Source of the DNA: JAGNXB01 sp964471595
GTDB lineage: Bacteria > Bacteroidota > Bacteroidia > Chitinophagales > Saprospiraceae
Direction: 5' to 3'
DNA length: 64,000 nucleotides
Assembly (NCBI GenBank): GCA_964471595.1
Contig: CAYYGN010000001.1
Span: 186,001 to 250,000, forward strand
A program made the translations under genes and the position numbers. The notes below the pieces were generated by a model. The model saw only the letters and a program-made list of their open reading frames with translations, was not told the DNA's origin and ran no database searches. Below, in pieces: positions 37,849 through 46,601 of the stretch. How positions within the stretch are numbered: the first letter of the stretch is position 1; every line of letters starts with the position of its first letter.

Positions 37849-38310
37849 ATGGATCGCTCCGATTTCATCAAGACGCTGGGCCTCGGGAGTGCCACCCTGA
37901 TCCTTCCACAATGGGGGATCACCAGCAGACCCGTCCGGATCTATGACAATTACCTCAGAGGACTTGCCCATTACGGGTGGAAGGAGGCCAAAGACCATCT
38001 GCAGGAGGGGGTCGCCCTCAGGCTGGTCAGGGAGCCGCAAAATCTGTATGACCGCTTCGCCATCCAGGTGTGGTGGCAGGAACACCCCTTGGGCTACATC
38101 CCGGCGTATGAAAACATTGTCCCGGCCAACATGATGGATGCCGGCGTCTCGCTCCATGCCGTCGTCAGCCTGTGCCAGCCTCAACGCTCCATTCACGAAT
38201 GTATGGCCGTAGCCGTATTTGCCGATCTGATCCGCACGGAACCGGGTTTGATCCTGCCTGAAGCAAACACCAGGGCAGATGATGCCCCCGATCTCTACCG
38301 GACGCGGTAA
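37849..38310 (+). CDS. Small HIRAN-domain protein
   Basis: A 153-aa protein. Residues about 33-130 match a HIRAN domain: LRLVREPQNLYDRFAIQVWW, then GYIPAYENIVPANMMDAG. HIRAN domains bind single-stranded or damaged DNA ends, as in HLTF and in various bacterial stand-alone proteins. The N-terminus (DRSDFIKTLGLGSATLILP) resembles a Tat or hydrophobic signal sequence but has only one Arg at the twin-arginine position, so export is uncertain. It lies about 230 bp beyond the CRISPR trailer and has its own promoter candidate. No catalytic domain is fused to it. Function beyond possible DNA-end binding is unknown. Confidence 0.75.
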   Translation: MDRSDFIKTLGLGSATLILPQWGITSRPVRIYDNYLRGLAHYGWKEAKDHLQEGVALRLVREPQNLYDRFAIQVWWQEHPLGYIPAYENIVPANMMDAGVSLHAVVSLCQPQRSIHECMAVAVFADLIRTEPGLILPEANTRADDAPDLYRTR

Positions 38311-38411
38311 GAGCATTCCTGAACCGATAACCTTATGCGGGGTCCTCTCAACAACATTGGTTGAAGTACAGGCCTTCCAATCCCTCTCACTCCTCCTGCG
38401 CCGATCTATTC

Positions 38412-38442
38412 TTTGGCCATTTCCGTTTTTTTCCTATTTTTG
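38412..38442 (+). promoter_or_regulatory. Bacteroidota-type promoter of the KamA-like gene
   Basis: TTTG (38412-38415), 19 nt, then TATTTTTG (38435-38442), both boxes exact. The predicted leader before ATG 38528 is about 80 nt. Confidence 0.65.
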
Positions 38443-38527
38443 GCTGTGACCCATTCTTGCAGACCAACGGTCCGCGGTCGCACGGGGATGGTTTTCCTCC
38501 CCTGCCAACTTCAACAAACAGGCGTCT

Positions 38528-39895
38528 ATGGATATCCTGCAAGCCGTCCGGTACCGGGCTTATTCCCTGCATAACTTTCAGCAGATCCCACAGGTGGAAT
38601 CCTTGTCCGACCAGCAGAAATTTGACATCAGTGTGGTCGGAAGCGTGTTGCCCTTCAAAGTCAATAACTATGTCACGGATGAGCTGATCGATTGGAGCGA
38701 CCCGGCATCCGACCCCATATTCCGGCTCACCTTTCCGCAACGCGAGATGCTCCTTCCGGAACATTACCGCCAGATGGCCCAGGTCATCCGTCATGGCGGT
38801 GACCGGATTGCCATCAAGGAAGCCGCCCACCGTATTCGTCTGGAACTCAATCCCCACCCCGCCGGACAAATGGAGCTCAATGTACCCATGATGGAGGGCA
38901 CCAAACTCACCGGCATCCAGCACAAATACCGGGAGACGGTGCTTTTTTTTCCGAGTTCCGGACAGACTTGTCACTCCTATTGCACTTTCTGTTTCCGCTG
39001 GCCGCAATTTACCGGCATGGACGAATGGAAATTTGCCATGCGGGAAACCGAATTGCTGGTGCGCTATCTCGAGGCTCATCCCGAGGCCACCGACCTCCTT
39101 TTCACAGGCGGAGATCCGATGGTGATGAACTACAAGGTATTCAGCAGCTATATCGAACCCTTACTGGAAGGGAGGTCGCGCACCAGCATACAAACCATCC
39201 GCATCGGGACCAAGTCGCTTTCCTTCTGGCCTTACAAATTCCTCACTGACCCGGATGCCGACCAATTTCTCCGGTTGTTTGAACGCATCACGCGCCAGGG
39301 CATCAACCTGGCTATTATGGCGCATTTCAACCATCCCCGCGAATTGGCTACAGAAGCGGTCGCCGCTGCCGTCCGCCGTCTAAGGGCTACAGGTGCCCAG
39401 ATTCGCACCCAGTCACCCTTGCTCAATCACATCAATACGGACCCGGAAAGCTGGGCCGAGATGTGGCGCACACAGGTCAACATGAACATGATCCCCTATT
39501 ACATGTTCATTGCCCGCAATACGGGAGCACGCCATTATTTTGAGGTGCCTCTTGTCCGGGCCTGGGAGATATTTCGGGAGGCTTACCAGCAGGTCAGTGG
39601 CGTGTGCCGTACAGTGCGTGGTCCCAGCATGAGTTGTACACCCGGCAAGGTGCAGATCCTTGGGGTGACCGACCTTCCCCTGGGAAAAGACCGGATGCAA
39701 AAAGTCTTTGCCTTGCGGATGATCCAGGGTCGCAACCCGGACTGGGTGGCCAAGCCTTTTTTTGCAAAGTATGACCCGGAAGCTACCTGGATGAGTGACC
39801 TGAAACCCGCCTTCGGGGAAAAGTTTTTTTACGAAAAGGAACTAGAAAGCATCGCCAGAGCTACGCCGGATGAAGAACATTACCTCTTTGAGTAA
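38528..39895 (+). CDS. KamA-family radical SAM protein (lysine 2,3-aminomutase-like)
   Basis: A 455-aa cytoplasmic radical SAM enzyme. The 4Fe-4S ligands are Cys148, Cys152 and Cys155 (TCHSYCTFCFRW), followed by the SAM-binding region LLFTGGDPMV. The fold and length match KamA/EpmB/AblA-type aminomutases. However, the two Asp residues that bind the lysine side chain in clostridial lysine 2,3-aminomutase (Asp293 and Asp330) align with FIARNTGARH and SMSCTPGK, where no Asp is present. The substrate is therefore probably not lysine. No acetyltransferase (AblB) or efp gene is adjacent. It is convergent with yceI. Confidence 0.85.
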   Translation: MDILQAVRYRAYSLHNFQQIPQVESLSDQQKFDISVVGSVLPFKVNNYVTDELIDWSDPASDPIFRLTFPQREMLLPEHYRQMAQVIRHGGDRIAIKEAAHRIRLELNPHPAGQMELNVPMMEGTKLTGIQHKYRETVLFFPSSGQTCHSYCTFCFRWPQFTGMDEWKFAMRETELLVRYLEAHPEATDLLFTGGDPMVMNYKVFSSYIEPLLEGRSRTSIQTIRIGTKSLSFWPYKFLTDPDADQFLRLFERITRQGINLAIMAHFNHPRELATEAVAAAVRRLRATGAQIRTQSPLLNHINTDPESWAEMWRTQVNMNMIPYYMFIARNTGARHYFEVPLVRAWEIFREAYQQVSGVCRTVRGPSMSCTPGKVQILGVTDLPLGKDRMQKVFALRMIQGRNPDWVAKPFFAKYDPEATWMSDLKPAFGEKFFYEKELESIARATPDEEHYLFE

Positions 39896-39954
39896 GGGGG
39901 GCATCACCGCATTCACCAACAGCGGCATACCCTTGTCAACGGCCGGAAAACAAA

Positions 39955-39984
39955 GTGGGGCGGATTCTTGCGAACCCACCCCAC
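39955..39984. terminator. Possible hairpin between convergent genes
   Basis: GTGGGG (39955-39960) pairs with CCCCAC (39979-39984), extended by GG/CC across a small internal mismatch. It lies between the KamA-like and yceI stop codons but has no clear T-tract. Confidence 0.3.
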
Positions 39985-40014
39985 CGGAAGTTATGGTTAC
40001 AGGAATGTGTCGGA

Positions 40015-40599
40015 TTAATTGAGGACCAGACGAACGTTGAGGTCAAATTCGTCGTAAATCGTCTTGTCACCGAGATTGTCGAAAAAGGATCCGGATCCAT
40101 AACGCACATCGTATTCAGAACGGTCCACCTTGATGTCGGCGGTAGCAATCTGTTTGCCTCCCTCGTTCCTGACTTTGGCAAAAAACTTCACCGGCTTGGT
40201 CTTCCCCTTGATCGTGAGATCTCCCAGCATTTTGTAATCACCGGCGGTATTCTGGGGAATCGCCCGCGTTATCTTCAGCGTGGCATTGGGATAGGTGGCG
40301 ACACCAAAGAAATCATCCGATTTGAGATGGCCGACCAGTTTGCCGTTCATCTCCCCCTGCAGGTCATTACAGGTAATGGAATTCATGTCAATGGTGAAGG
40401 TTCCGCCCGTGATGACGTTGCCATCCATTTGGACTTCGCCGGCCTTGATCGAGACGTTGCCGTGGTGTTCTCCGGTGACTTTGTAGCCCTTCCAGGCGAT
40501 GGTCGACGTTTTGGTGTCCACCTTTACACGCTGGACAGCTTGGCGGGGTTCCGGATTGGTAATGCCCGTCAGCAGGGCAAACAAAATGACGAGTTTCAT
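40015..40599 (-). CDS. YceI-family periplasmic protein
   Basis: A 194-aa protein with a short signal peptide (MKLVILFALLTGITNP). The YceI lipocalin-like barrel is clear: VDTKTSTIAWKGYKVTGEHHGNV, GTFTIDMNSITCNDL, HLKSDDFFGVATYPNATLKI, GDLTIKGKTKPVKFFA and the Asp/Tyr-rich VDRSEYDVRYGSGSFFDN. Such proteins bind isoprenoid-type lipids; the ligand here is unknown. Its start overlaps the marR stop by 4 bp (ATGA), so it is translationally coupled to the regulator. Confidence 0.93.
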   Translation of the reverse strand: MKLVILFALLTGITNPEPRQAVQRVKVDTKTSTIAWKGYKVTGEHHGNVSIKAGEVQMDGNVITGGTFTIDMNSITCNDLQGEMNGKLVGHLKSDDFFGVATYPNATLKITRAIPQNTAGDYKMLGDLTIKGKTKPVKFFAKVRNEGGKQIATADIKVDRSEYDVRYGSGSFFDNLGDKTIYDEFDLNVRLVLN

Positions 40600-41066
40600 A
40601 TAGTTGGGTTTAAATGGTTACGCAGTCGGTCGAGCCATTCATTGAGAATGCCCATTTCTTTTTCACTGAAACAATCGAACGGTGTCATTCCCCTGGCAAT
40701 GACCTCTGAAGCCTCTCCTACCCTTGCCAGACCTGCTTCCGTGATCCTTACCTCCACCTGTCGGCGGTCTTCGGGGCAAATTTTGCGATCCACCCATTGC
40801 TTCTCCACAAGCTTGTCCACCAGGCGGGAAGCATTGGACGTCTGATCAATCATCCGTTCGGCGAGATAACGAACCGACACCGCAGCCGGCGCCACACCGC
40901 GCAGGATACGAAGGATGTTGAATTGCTGGGGCGAAAGCCCCATTGGCCGCAGCATGCGCACTTTTTCCGCCGAAAGCATGCTCGACGTATACATCAGATT
41001 AATATCCGTCTTCACCCGCAAGTCGGCAAAGTGCTTCTGATGGATGGCCTGTTCAATTGTTTTCAT
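40596..41066 (-). CDS. MarR-family transcriptional regulator
   Basis: A 156-aa winged-helix repressor. Seen: GLSPQQFNILRILRG (helix 2-3), VRYLAERMIDQTSNASRLVDKLVEKQWVDR (DNA-recognition helix) and KICPEDRRQVEVRITEAGL (wing with the typical D-R-R motif). ATG 41066 is chosen over ATG 41078, which overlaps the -7 box. It precedes yceI in a coupled operon, an arrangement frequent in Bacteroidota. A palindrome within its promoter suggests autorepression. The inducing ligand is unknown. Confidence 0.92.
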   Translation of the reverse strand: MKTIEQAIHQKHFADLRVKTDINLMYTSSMLSAEKVRMLRPMGLSPQQFNILRILRGVAPAAVSVRYLAERMIDQTSNASRLVDKLVEKQWVDRKICPEDRRQVEVRITEAGLARVGEASEVIARGMTPFDCFSEKEMGILNEWLDRLRNHLNPTI

Positions 41067-41075
41067 AAGACGACA

Positions 41076-41108
41076 CAAATTTAGTGTATATACATTTAAT
41101 GTAGCAAC
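41076..41108 (-). promoter_or_regulatory. marR-yceI promoter with embedded palindromic operator
   Basis: On the minus strand, GTTG (41105-41108), 21 nt, then TAAATTTG (41076-41083), an exact -7 box. The perfect 10-bp palindrome TGTATATACA (41085-41094), with partial flanking symmetry, sits between the boxes where a bound MarR dimer would block RNA polymerase. Confidence 0.6.
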
Positions 41109-41143
41109 ATTTTAACGGAACATTAACCTCCCAGAGCCGGATA

Positions 41144-41183
41144 CCAAAAAAAACGGCCGGTGAAACGCTTTCACCGGCCGTTT
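41144..41183 (-). terminator. Terminator of the 41205 adhesin gene
   Basis: A 15-bp perfect stem, AAACGGCCGGTGAAA (41151-41165) and its complement (41169-41183), with a 3-nt loop. Reading the minus strand, the stem is followed by a T-tract (A-run 41146-41153). It lies 22 bp after the adhesin stop codon and insulates marR. Confidence 0.9.
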
Positions 41184-41204
41184 ACGCTCTCTCATGGAGG
41201 GCGG

Positions 41205-44200
41205 TTATCTGACCAACGTTGTCTGGCCTTTGTAGAATCCGGTTTCTCCGTCGGGGAATTCCGCTTTGAGGGTCCAGACAAAGACGGCAGAATTCATCAA
41301 GTCGCCCCGGAAAGTACCGTCCCAGGAATGGGCAGGAAGGAGCCCGTCCTCAATCAGGAAGTCATCCGCATAAAATACCTTTTCACCCCACCGGTCAAAG
41401 ATCTGGAACTCACGGATCACTGTACCGGGCCGTCCCATCACACCCAGGCGCTCATTTTGCCCGTCGCCATTCGGGGTAAAAGCAGTGGGCACCAAAACTA
41501 TGCGCACTTTCTGGATATGGATGGTGATGACGGCTTCGCTGGTGCAACCGTTGGCATCCGTGACAATGACCCGGAACGTCCTCGTAAACTCCAGCCCGGA
41601 TACGACCGGGTCAGGACAATCCAGGCAGGACAGAAATGTGCTGTCCTGTGCTGTCCATGCATATTGGTAAGGCGGGATACCATTGGTAACCAGGGCTTGC
41701 AACTGCGTGTCAATGCCTATATCCATGAAAATATCCGGCCCCAGATCCACCAGGATCTGATCGGGTTGGAAGATAGTGGCTTCGCCGACGAAATACTCAC
41801 AGCCTTGTTTGTCCCGGATATATCCCTGATAAGTCCCCGCCGGCAACCCGATCTGAATGGCCGATCCGTTGTAATTGATGCCGTCGAGACTGTACCTGTA
41901 ATTGGGTGTCCCACCGGTAGCTTCAAATTGAATTTGTCCGTTACGGGCGCCGAAACACAACAATGAATCCCCGGTCATCATGGCCGACAACGGCTCAGCC
42001 GGTTCCAGCACTTCGATACTCCGCGTAATGGTACAATTGTTCTGGTCCGTTACCGTGAGTGAATAAACGCCAGGAGGCAGTCCATTCAGGTCGGGGGAAG
42101 TGGCGCCGGTATTCCAGAGGAACGCATAAGCAGGACTCCCTCCTGTGATGTCACTGGTCACGGAGCCTGTACTGTCCCCGAAACAGGCGACATCCACTTT
42201 CTCCAATCCTCCCGTCATGCCGGGTGGGCTGGTAATGCTGATGTTGAAGGTGCGCGTGCAAAGGAATGCATCCGTCACGGAGACCACATAAATGCCGGGG
42301 CTGAGCCCGGTAGGGTCCTCGACGGTAGCGCCGTTGTTCCACACAAACAGGTAAGGCGGTTGACCGCCGACGACCGTAAGATCAATCTCTCCGTCGCTAT
42401 CCCCCGAACAGCGCACGGCAGTAGCGGTCCCGGTGATCACAATTTCGGGCGCTTGCTGGATGGTGGCTGATTGTACGACCGTACAACCTCTTTGGTCGGT
42501 AACGGTGACCTGGTGGGTGCCCGGAGGTAGATTCTGAGCCAGCGCTTGTTTGGAGCCTGTGCTCCAGTCAAAGGTATAAGGCGGCGTACCTCCACTGACG
42601 GTAGCCTGCGCTTTTCCGTCATTGGCACCGAAACAGGTGATTTGGGTCGGCGTTACCTGCAGGACCATAACAGGAGGCTCGTCCAGCACCAGGGTATCGA
42701 GGTGGGTGCAGTTATTGTTGTCCGTAATGGTCACCACATAGGTTCCTGCACCCAGATTGGAGGCAGTAGGTGTATTTTGACCCGAAGGATCATTCCACAA
42801 GTAGGTATAAGGCGGGATACCCCCCAATGGGGTCACCGTGCCGGATCCGTCCGTGGCACCGAAACAGGAAACAGGTTGGGACAGAATGACACTGGTAAAT
42901 ATGGGGGGTTGCTGTATGGTCACTGAGTCCACGGCTGTACAGCCATTGAGGTCCGTCACCGTTACGCGATAGGTGCCTGCCGGCAAATCCGGCACGGAGG
43001 CAAACATAGATGCGCCGGGATCATCCCATAGAAAGGAAAACCCGCCCGTGCCTCCGGAAGCGGATACTGTAGCGATACCGTTTGACCCTCCGTAACAAGT
43101 GACGTGTTTGGGGGAAGTGACGGTCTGTATGGGGAGTGGCTCGGTGAGGTTAAAAGTATCCACCACTGTACATCCACTGGCATCTGTTGTGGTGAGATAA
43201 TAGGTACCGGCGAACATATTGGCACTCAGGGGACCTGAAGCGCCATTACTCCAGGAAAAACTATACCCTCCTGCTCCACCGGTTGCGGTGACATTGATGC
43301 TTCCATCTCCATCACCATGGCAGGTAGGCCGGGTGAATCCCGGGGTCACTGTTATATCAGAAGGCTCGAAGACCTCGATGTCGATGACGGTGGAGCATGT
43401 GTCCGAATCCGTGATGGTGACGCTGTACATGCCGGCCGGGAGATCATTACGCATATTCAACCCCGGCCCCCCGTCACTCCACTGGAATCCATAAGGAGGC
43501 ACGCCTCCGGAGACGGTAATGGTCACCTCTCCGTCGTTGCCGCCAAAGCAGGTTGTGGGATTTGAACTGAAAGAAACCATCAAGTCGGCAGGGGTCGACA
43601 GCGTTGTTGTTTCGACCCGGGGACAGTCGTTGGCATCGAGGATAGTGACCGTATAAGTGCCACCCGTCAAACCGGACACTACCGGACCGGAAAGGCCGGG
43701 TGCATCCCAGATATAACTGTAGCCTCCGGCGCCACCCGAGGCATTTACCGTAATCTCTCCATTGGCATTGGTGCTGCAGGTAGGATTCATCGGTGTCAAT
43801 GCAGCCATCAGCGGTGGAAACTCATACAGGGTCACCTGGGCTAATGTTTGACATCCGTTGATGTCCGTTACGGAAAGTACATACTGGCCACCCGGCAAGC
43901 CGGTGCGGAGAGAGTCGGTTGATCCGTCAGCCCATTGCCAGTTGTAGGCCCCTGTCCCTCCGGTCACCACCGGTGCGATGGCACCATTGGCTGCGCCCGC
44001 ACAAAGCACGGTATCGAGGTGAAAGCTTTGAACGACCAGCGCTTCAGGCTCTACAAGCACCACCATGATTTCATCATCGCAACCCAGGGTATCCTGAACA
44101 TAGACCTGGTATGTACCGGCACTCAGGTTGTTTTGGAATCCCGGCGGGACGACCTGTCCGTTGAGTTGAATGACAGCGGGTGCGGATCCCTGCTGAAGGT

Positions 44201-46457
44201 TGATTTGGAAGGAGCCATTCGCCTCTCCGGCACAGCGGGGCATGATGACCTGATCCACCGTCAGCGCCGGGGGTAGGCAATCCAGGGTACGACATTCGAG
44301 GGTGTCCCGAAGTGTTTGACACGGTCCGGTGGTCTGCAGGACAAACGTGACGGGCTCGTCAAGACCCAATCCGCCCAGCCAGTGACCGGCAGGGCCGTTG
44401 TTGGGGGTTACCCAGGGTCCGCCGTTGATGCTGACTTCAAAGGTCTCGCCGATGCCTTGTTCATTCCACGCAATACCCAATTCGTTGAATCCTATCAGCG
44501 CACAATCGGGGACCGGGGGGAGGAGGTCCGGGTGGATATCCACCTCCAGGGTATCCGAACGCCTGCAACCGTAGCTGTCCCGGACTTCCAGGTACAGGGT
44601 TTTGGCGGCCAGGGCTTGAGTGCCCGTAAGGGCACAGGTATCACAGGTGACTTCCGTTCCGGGCAACCATTGATATTCGAGCCGGTATTCCGGCAGGAAA
44701 GTGATGCGCCAGTTGAGAAGCTCGCCATCCGGGAGGGGGGCATCATCGATGACGAGCAGACGCCATTCGCCATTGGCAGGATTGACGGGGGCGTCCCACA
44801 ATTCATGCCATTGGCCTTCCGGTTGAAAGGTACCTGTAAAGGGGGCGGCTACTTTGGGGGCGCCAAAGGGATCCCCGTAATCAATGGGTTGTGTCGCGGC
44901 AGGAGAAAAGCAGGTTTCCGTGTAATTGTCTCCGTCCCTGCCGTTGTCGGTGGTGAGCGCTATGAATCTTCCGCTGGGGGCGATCAGATAGACATCGACA
45001 TCATCGATCCACGGGTGGTCAATATTGATGCATACGGAACCGATCATGCCGGGCCCCAGATTCTTGGGGAACACGCCACTGACCTGGACGGGCGCATAGA
45101 CAGGGATGAGGGGAGAACTACTGTTGGGGGGGGATATGAGTGGATACCTATTGGGGTTGATGAACGTTTTGGGGTCGGGAATGATGACCGGGAGAGTGCC
45201 ATCCACGGAAAGCAGATCCCCCGCGCAGGCGAGTAGGTCAGGGCCGAGATCCGGCTTGGGAAGCGTGTCGTCGGTGATATAAAACCAAAGGGTATCCAGC
45301 CGGCAGGGATTTCGCTGGAAGATCAGGCCTATACTTTCGGTGCCTTCCGTCACCCCATCTTCAAATACTTCAAACTGGACCGTGAGGACACTGTCGCCCG
45401 CCGGGATGGTGATGGCAGGGGGGTTCATGAGGTAATCCACGCCAAAGGTCGCCGTGCCGGTAAAAGACACCGGGATGTCAATGGGCGCCGGGGCCGCGGC
45501 CCTTATGGAAAAGGTGCCGGTACCGCCTGCACATCCTTCCGCCATGGTTTCGTTGGCGGAGACGGTGGAAAGGGCAAACTGGATGGCCGGGGTACCGAAA
45601 CTTTTGGCTTCGAGAAAAACGCCGGAGTCATAGACATTGTCGGACACGTCGGCAATGGCCATCCGGATGGAATAGGTGTCGCATGGCACAACAATGGCCT
45701 GGGCGAGGAAAACATCGGTAAAACCGTCGAACGTCGGTTGGCCATTGGCTGCCGTCAGGTTGAAAAACTGGGGATTTTGGGGTGGGCAAACGATGGGGTT
45801 TTGGTTGGGATTGCTGTTGTGGACCGTATTGATGGCCACATAGGAAGAAGTACCTGGCACCAAAGCGATATTCTCCGCGCCACCGGTAAATGGACCGTTG
45901 AAACCGTTGCCCCTGATGAAAAAGCCGAAGACATCATTGAACTGGGTACAAACATATTCCTGATACTCTTCCGAGGCGAAGACATAGCGGAACTCCAGCG
46001 TATCGGCATAGGGGACAAAAGTGATTTCGAAGGCCGCCAGGTCCTGAATCGTGAGGGGCATTACCAGCGAATGGAGGTCGGGATCCAGGAGGCCTCCTGA
46101 AGTTTGTCCCGAGGTGGAACCCGATGTATTGGGGCTGGCAGCGGTATTGGCCAGACCGGTAGACATGACGATCCCGGACGGGATACCGATGTTGGTTTGG
46201 GCGGCGTTGAAATACCCGATGGCGGAGGTACTACCTTCAAAATTCACCTGAATCACTTCTACCCCATTGGCCAGGAATACATTTTCAATCAATTCCTGCG
46301 GGGTGAATACACCGGAGGTCACCTGCATCTGACCACTGACCGGAAGGGACAAGGTGGAAAGGCAGACAGCCAGGAATGAGGAAAGGCATGGACGGCGAAA
46401 AGACAAGGATAGCAAACGTTGCATCATAAGCCGGTTTCTGTTCATCCTTCCCTGCAT
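41205..46457 (-). CDS. Giant SprB-repeat surface adhesin with gliding-motility C-terminal domain
   Basis: A 1750-aa secreted protein; ATG 46445 is an alternative start, and the signal peptide ends near LPVSGQ. Order: choice-of-anchor-L-like domain (residues ~50-290, with FASEEYQEYV and NDVFGFFI), Calx-beta-like segment (ATFGVDYLMNPPAITIPAGD), proprotein-convertase P-like domain (IGSVCINIDHPWIDDVDVYL to LLNWRIT), about a dozen SprB-like repeats of ~80 aa (pattern GG..PY.F.W..G followed by V.VTD..GC), and a type B gliding-motility-associated C-terminal domain (LVPTAFTPNGDGQNE, FDRWGEKVF, SWDGTFRG). It would be exported by the type IX system and displayed on the surface for adhesion or gliding. 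No SprF gene is adjacent, unlike the other two adhesins here. Confidence 0.88.
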   Translation of the reverse strand: MQGRMNRNRLMMQRLLSLSFRRPCLSSFLAVCLSTLSLPVSGQMQVTSGVFTPQELIENVFLANGVEVIQVNFEGSTSAIGYFNAAQTNIGIPSGIVMSTGLANTAASPNTSGSTSGQTSGGLLDPDLHSLVMPLTIQDLAAFEITFVPYADTLEFRYVFASEEYQEYVCTQFNDVFGFFIRGNGFNGPFTGGAENIALVPGTSSYVAINTVHNSNPNQNPIVCPPQNPQFFNLTAANGQPTFDGFTDVFLAQAIVVPCDTYSIRMAIADVSDNVYDSGVFLEAKSFGTPAIQFALSTVSANETMAEGCAGGTGTFSIRAAAPAPIDIPVSFTGTATFGVDYLMNPPAITIPAGDSVLTVQFEVFEDGVTEGTESIGLIFQRNPCRLDTLWFYITDDTLPKPDLGPDLLACAGDLLSVDGTLPVIIPDPKTFINPNRYPLISPPNSSSPLIPVYAPVQVSGVFPKNLGPGMIGSVCINIDHPWIDDVDVYLIAPSGRFIALTTDNGRDGDNYTETCFSPAATQPIDYGDPFGAPKVAAPFTGTFQPEGQWHELWDAPVNPANGEWRLLVIDDAPLPDGELLNWRITFLPEYRLEYQWLPGTEVTCDTCALTGTQALAAKTLYLEVRDSYGCRRSDTLEVDIHPDLLPPVPDCALIGFNELGIAWNEQGIGETFEVSINGGPWVTPNNGPAGHWLGGLGLDEPVTFVLQTTGPCQTLRDTLECRTLDCLPPALTVDQVIMPRCAGEANGSFQINLQQGSAPAVIQLNGQVVPPGFQNNLSAGTYQVYVQDTLGCDDEIMVVLVEPEALVVQSFHLDTVLCAGAANGAIAPVVTGGTGAYNWQWADGSTDSLRTGLPGGQYVLSVTDINGCQTLAQVTLYEFPPLMAALTPMNPTCSTNANGEITVNASGGAGGYSYIWDAPGLSGPVVSGLTGGTYTVTILDANDCPRVETTTLSTPADLMVSFSSNPTTCFGGNDGEVTITVSGGVPPYGFQWSDGGPGLNMRNDLPAGMYSVTITDSDTCSTVIDIEVFEPSDITVTPGFTRPTCHGDGDGSINVTATGGAGGYSFSWSNGASGPLSANMFAGTYYLTTTDASGCTVVDTFNLTEPLPIQTVTSPKHVTCYGGSNGIATVSASGGTGGFSFLWDDPGASMFASVPDLPAGTYRVTVTDLNGCTAVDSVTIQQPPIFTSVILSQPVSCFGATDGSGTVTPLGGIPPYTYLWNDPSGQNTPTASNLGAGTYVVTITDNNNCTHLDTLVLDEPPVMVLQVTPTQITCFGANDGKAQATVSGGTPPYTFDWSTGSKQALAQNLPPGTHQVTVTDQRGCTVVQSATIQQAPEIVITGTATAVRCSGDSDGEIDLTVVGGQPPYLFVWNNGATVEDPTGLSPGIYVVSVTDAFLCTRTFNISITSPPGMTGGLEKVDVACFGDSTGSVTSDITGGSPAYAFLWNTGATSPDLNGLPPGVYSLTVTDQNNCTITRSIEVLEPAEPLSAMMTGDSLLCFGARNGQIQFEATGGTPNYRYSLDGINYNGSAIQIGLPAGTYQGYIRDKQGCEYFVGEATIFQPDQILVDLGPDIFMDIGIDTQLQALVTNGIPPYQYAWTAQDSTFLSCLDCPDPVVSGLEFTRTFRVIVTDANGCTSEAVITIHIQKVRIVLVPTAFTPNGDGQNERLGVMGRPGTVIREFQIFDRWGEKVFYADDFLIEDGLLPAHSWDGTFRGDLMNSAVFVWTLKAEFPDGETGFYKGQTTLVR

Positions 46458-46474
46458 GAGAAGGGGGGAACCGT

Positions 46475-46482
46475 CAAAATTA
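46475..46482 (-). promoter_or_regulatory. -7 box of the 41205 adhesin gene
   Basis: TAATTTTG on the minus strand matches TAnnTTTG exactly and lies 18 bp upstream of ATG 46457. No clear -33 box is present at the usual distance. Confidence 0.4.
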
Positions 46483-46563
46483 ACGGATTCCCGGGAAAGT
46501 CCCTATTGGTCCGCCAAAATAGGCTCTTCATCGAAATTGCCGCACGTCCCGTGATCCGGAACT

Positions 46564-46571
46564 TATCTTTG
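46564..46571 (+). promoter_or_regulatory. -7 box of sppA
   Basis: TATCTTTG matches TAnnTTTG exactly. ATTG at 46536-46539 lies 24 nt upstream, rather far. Initiation a few bases downstream supports ATG 46602 as the sppA start and rules out ATG 46572. Confidence 0.45.
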
Positions 46572-46601
46572 ATGTTTCAAGCGAAAACCAAATCGGCAGT
46601 C

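Noticed and set aside
39955..40845. 296-aa open frame on the plus strand across yceI and marR
   Set aside because: Antisense to two confidently assigned coupled genes; its protein has no recognisable features.
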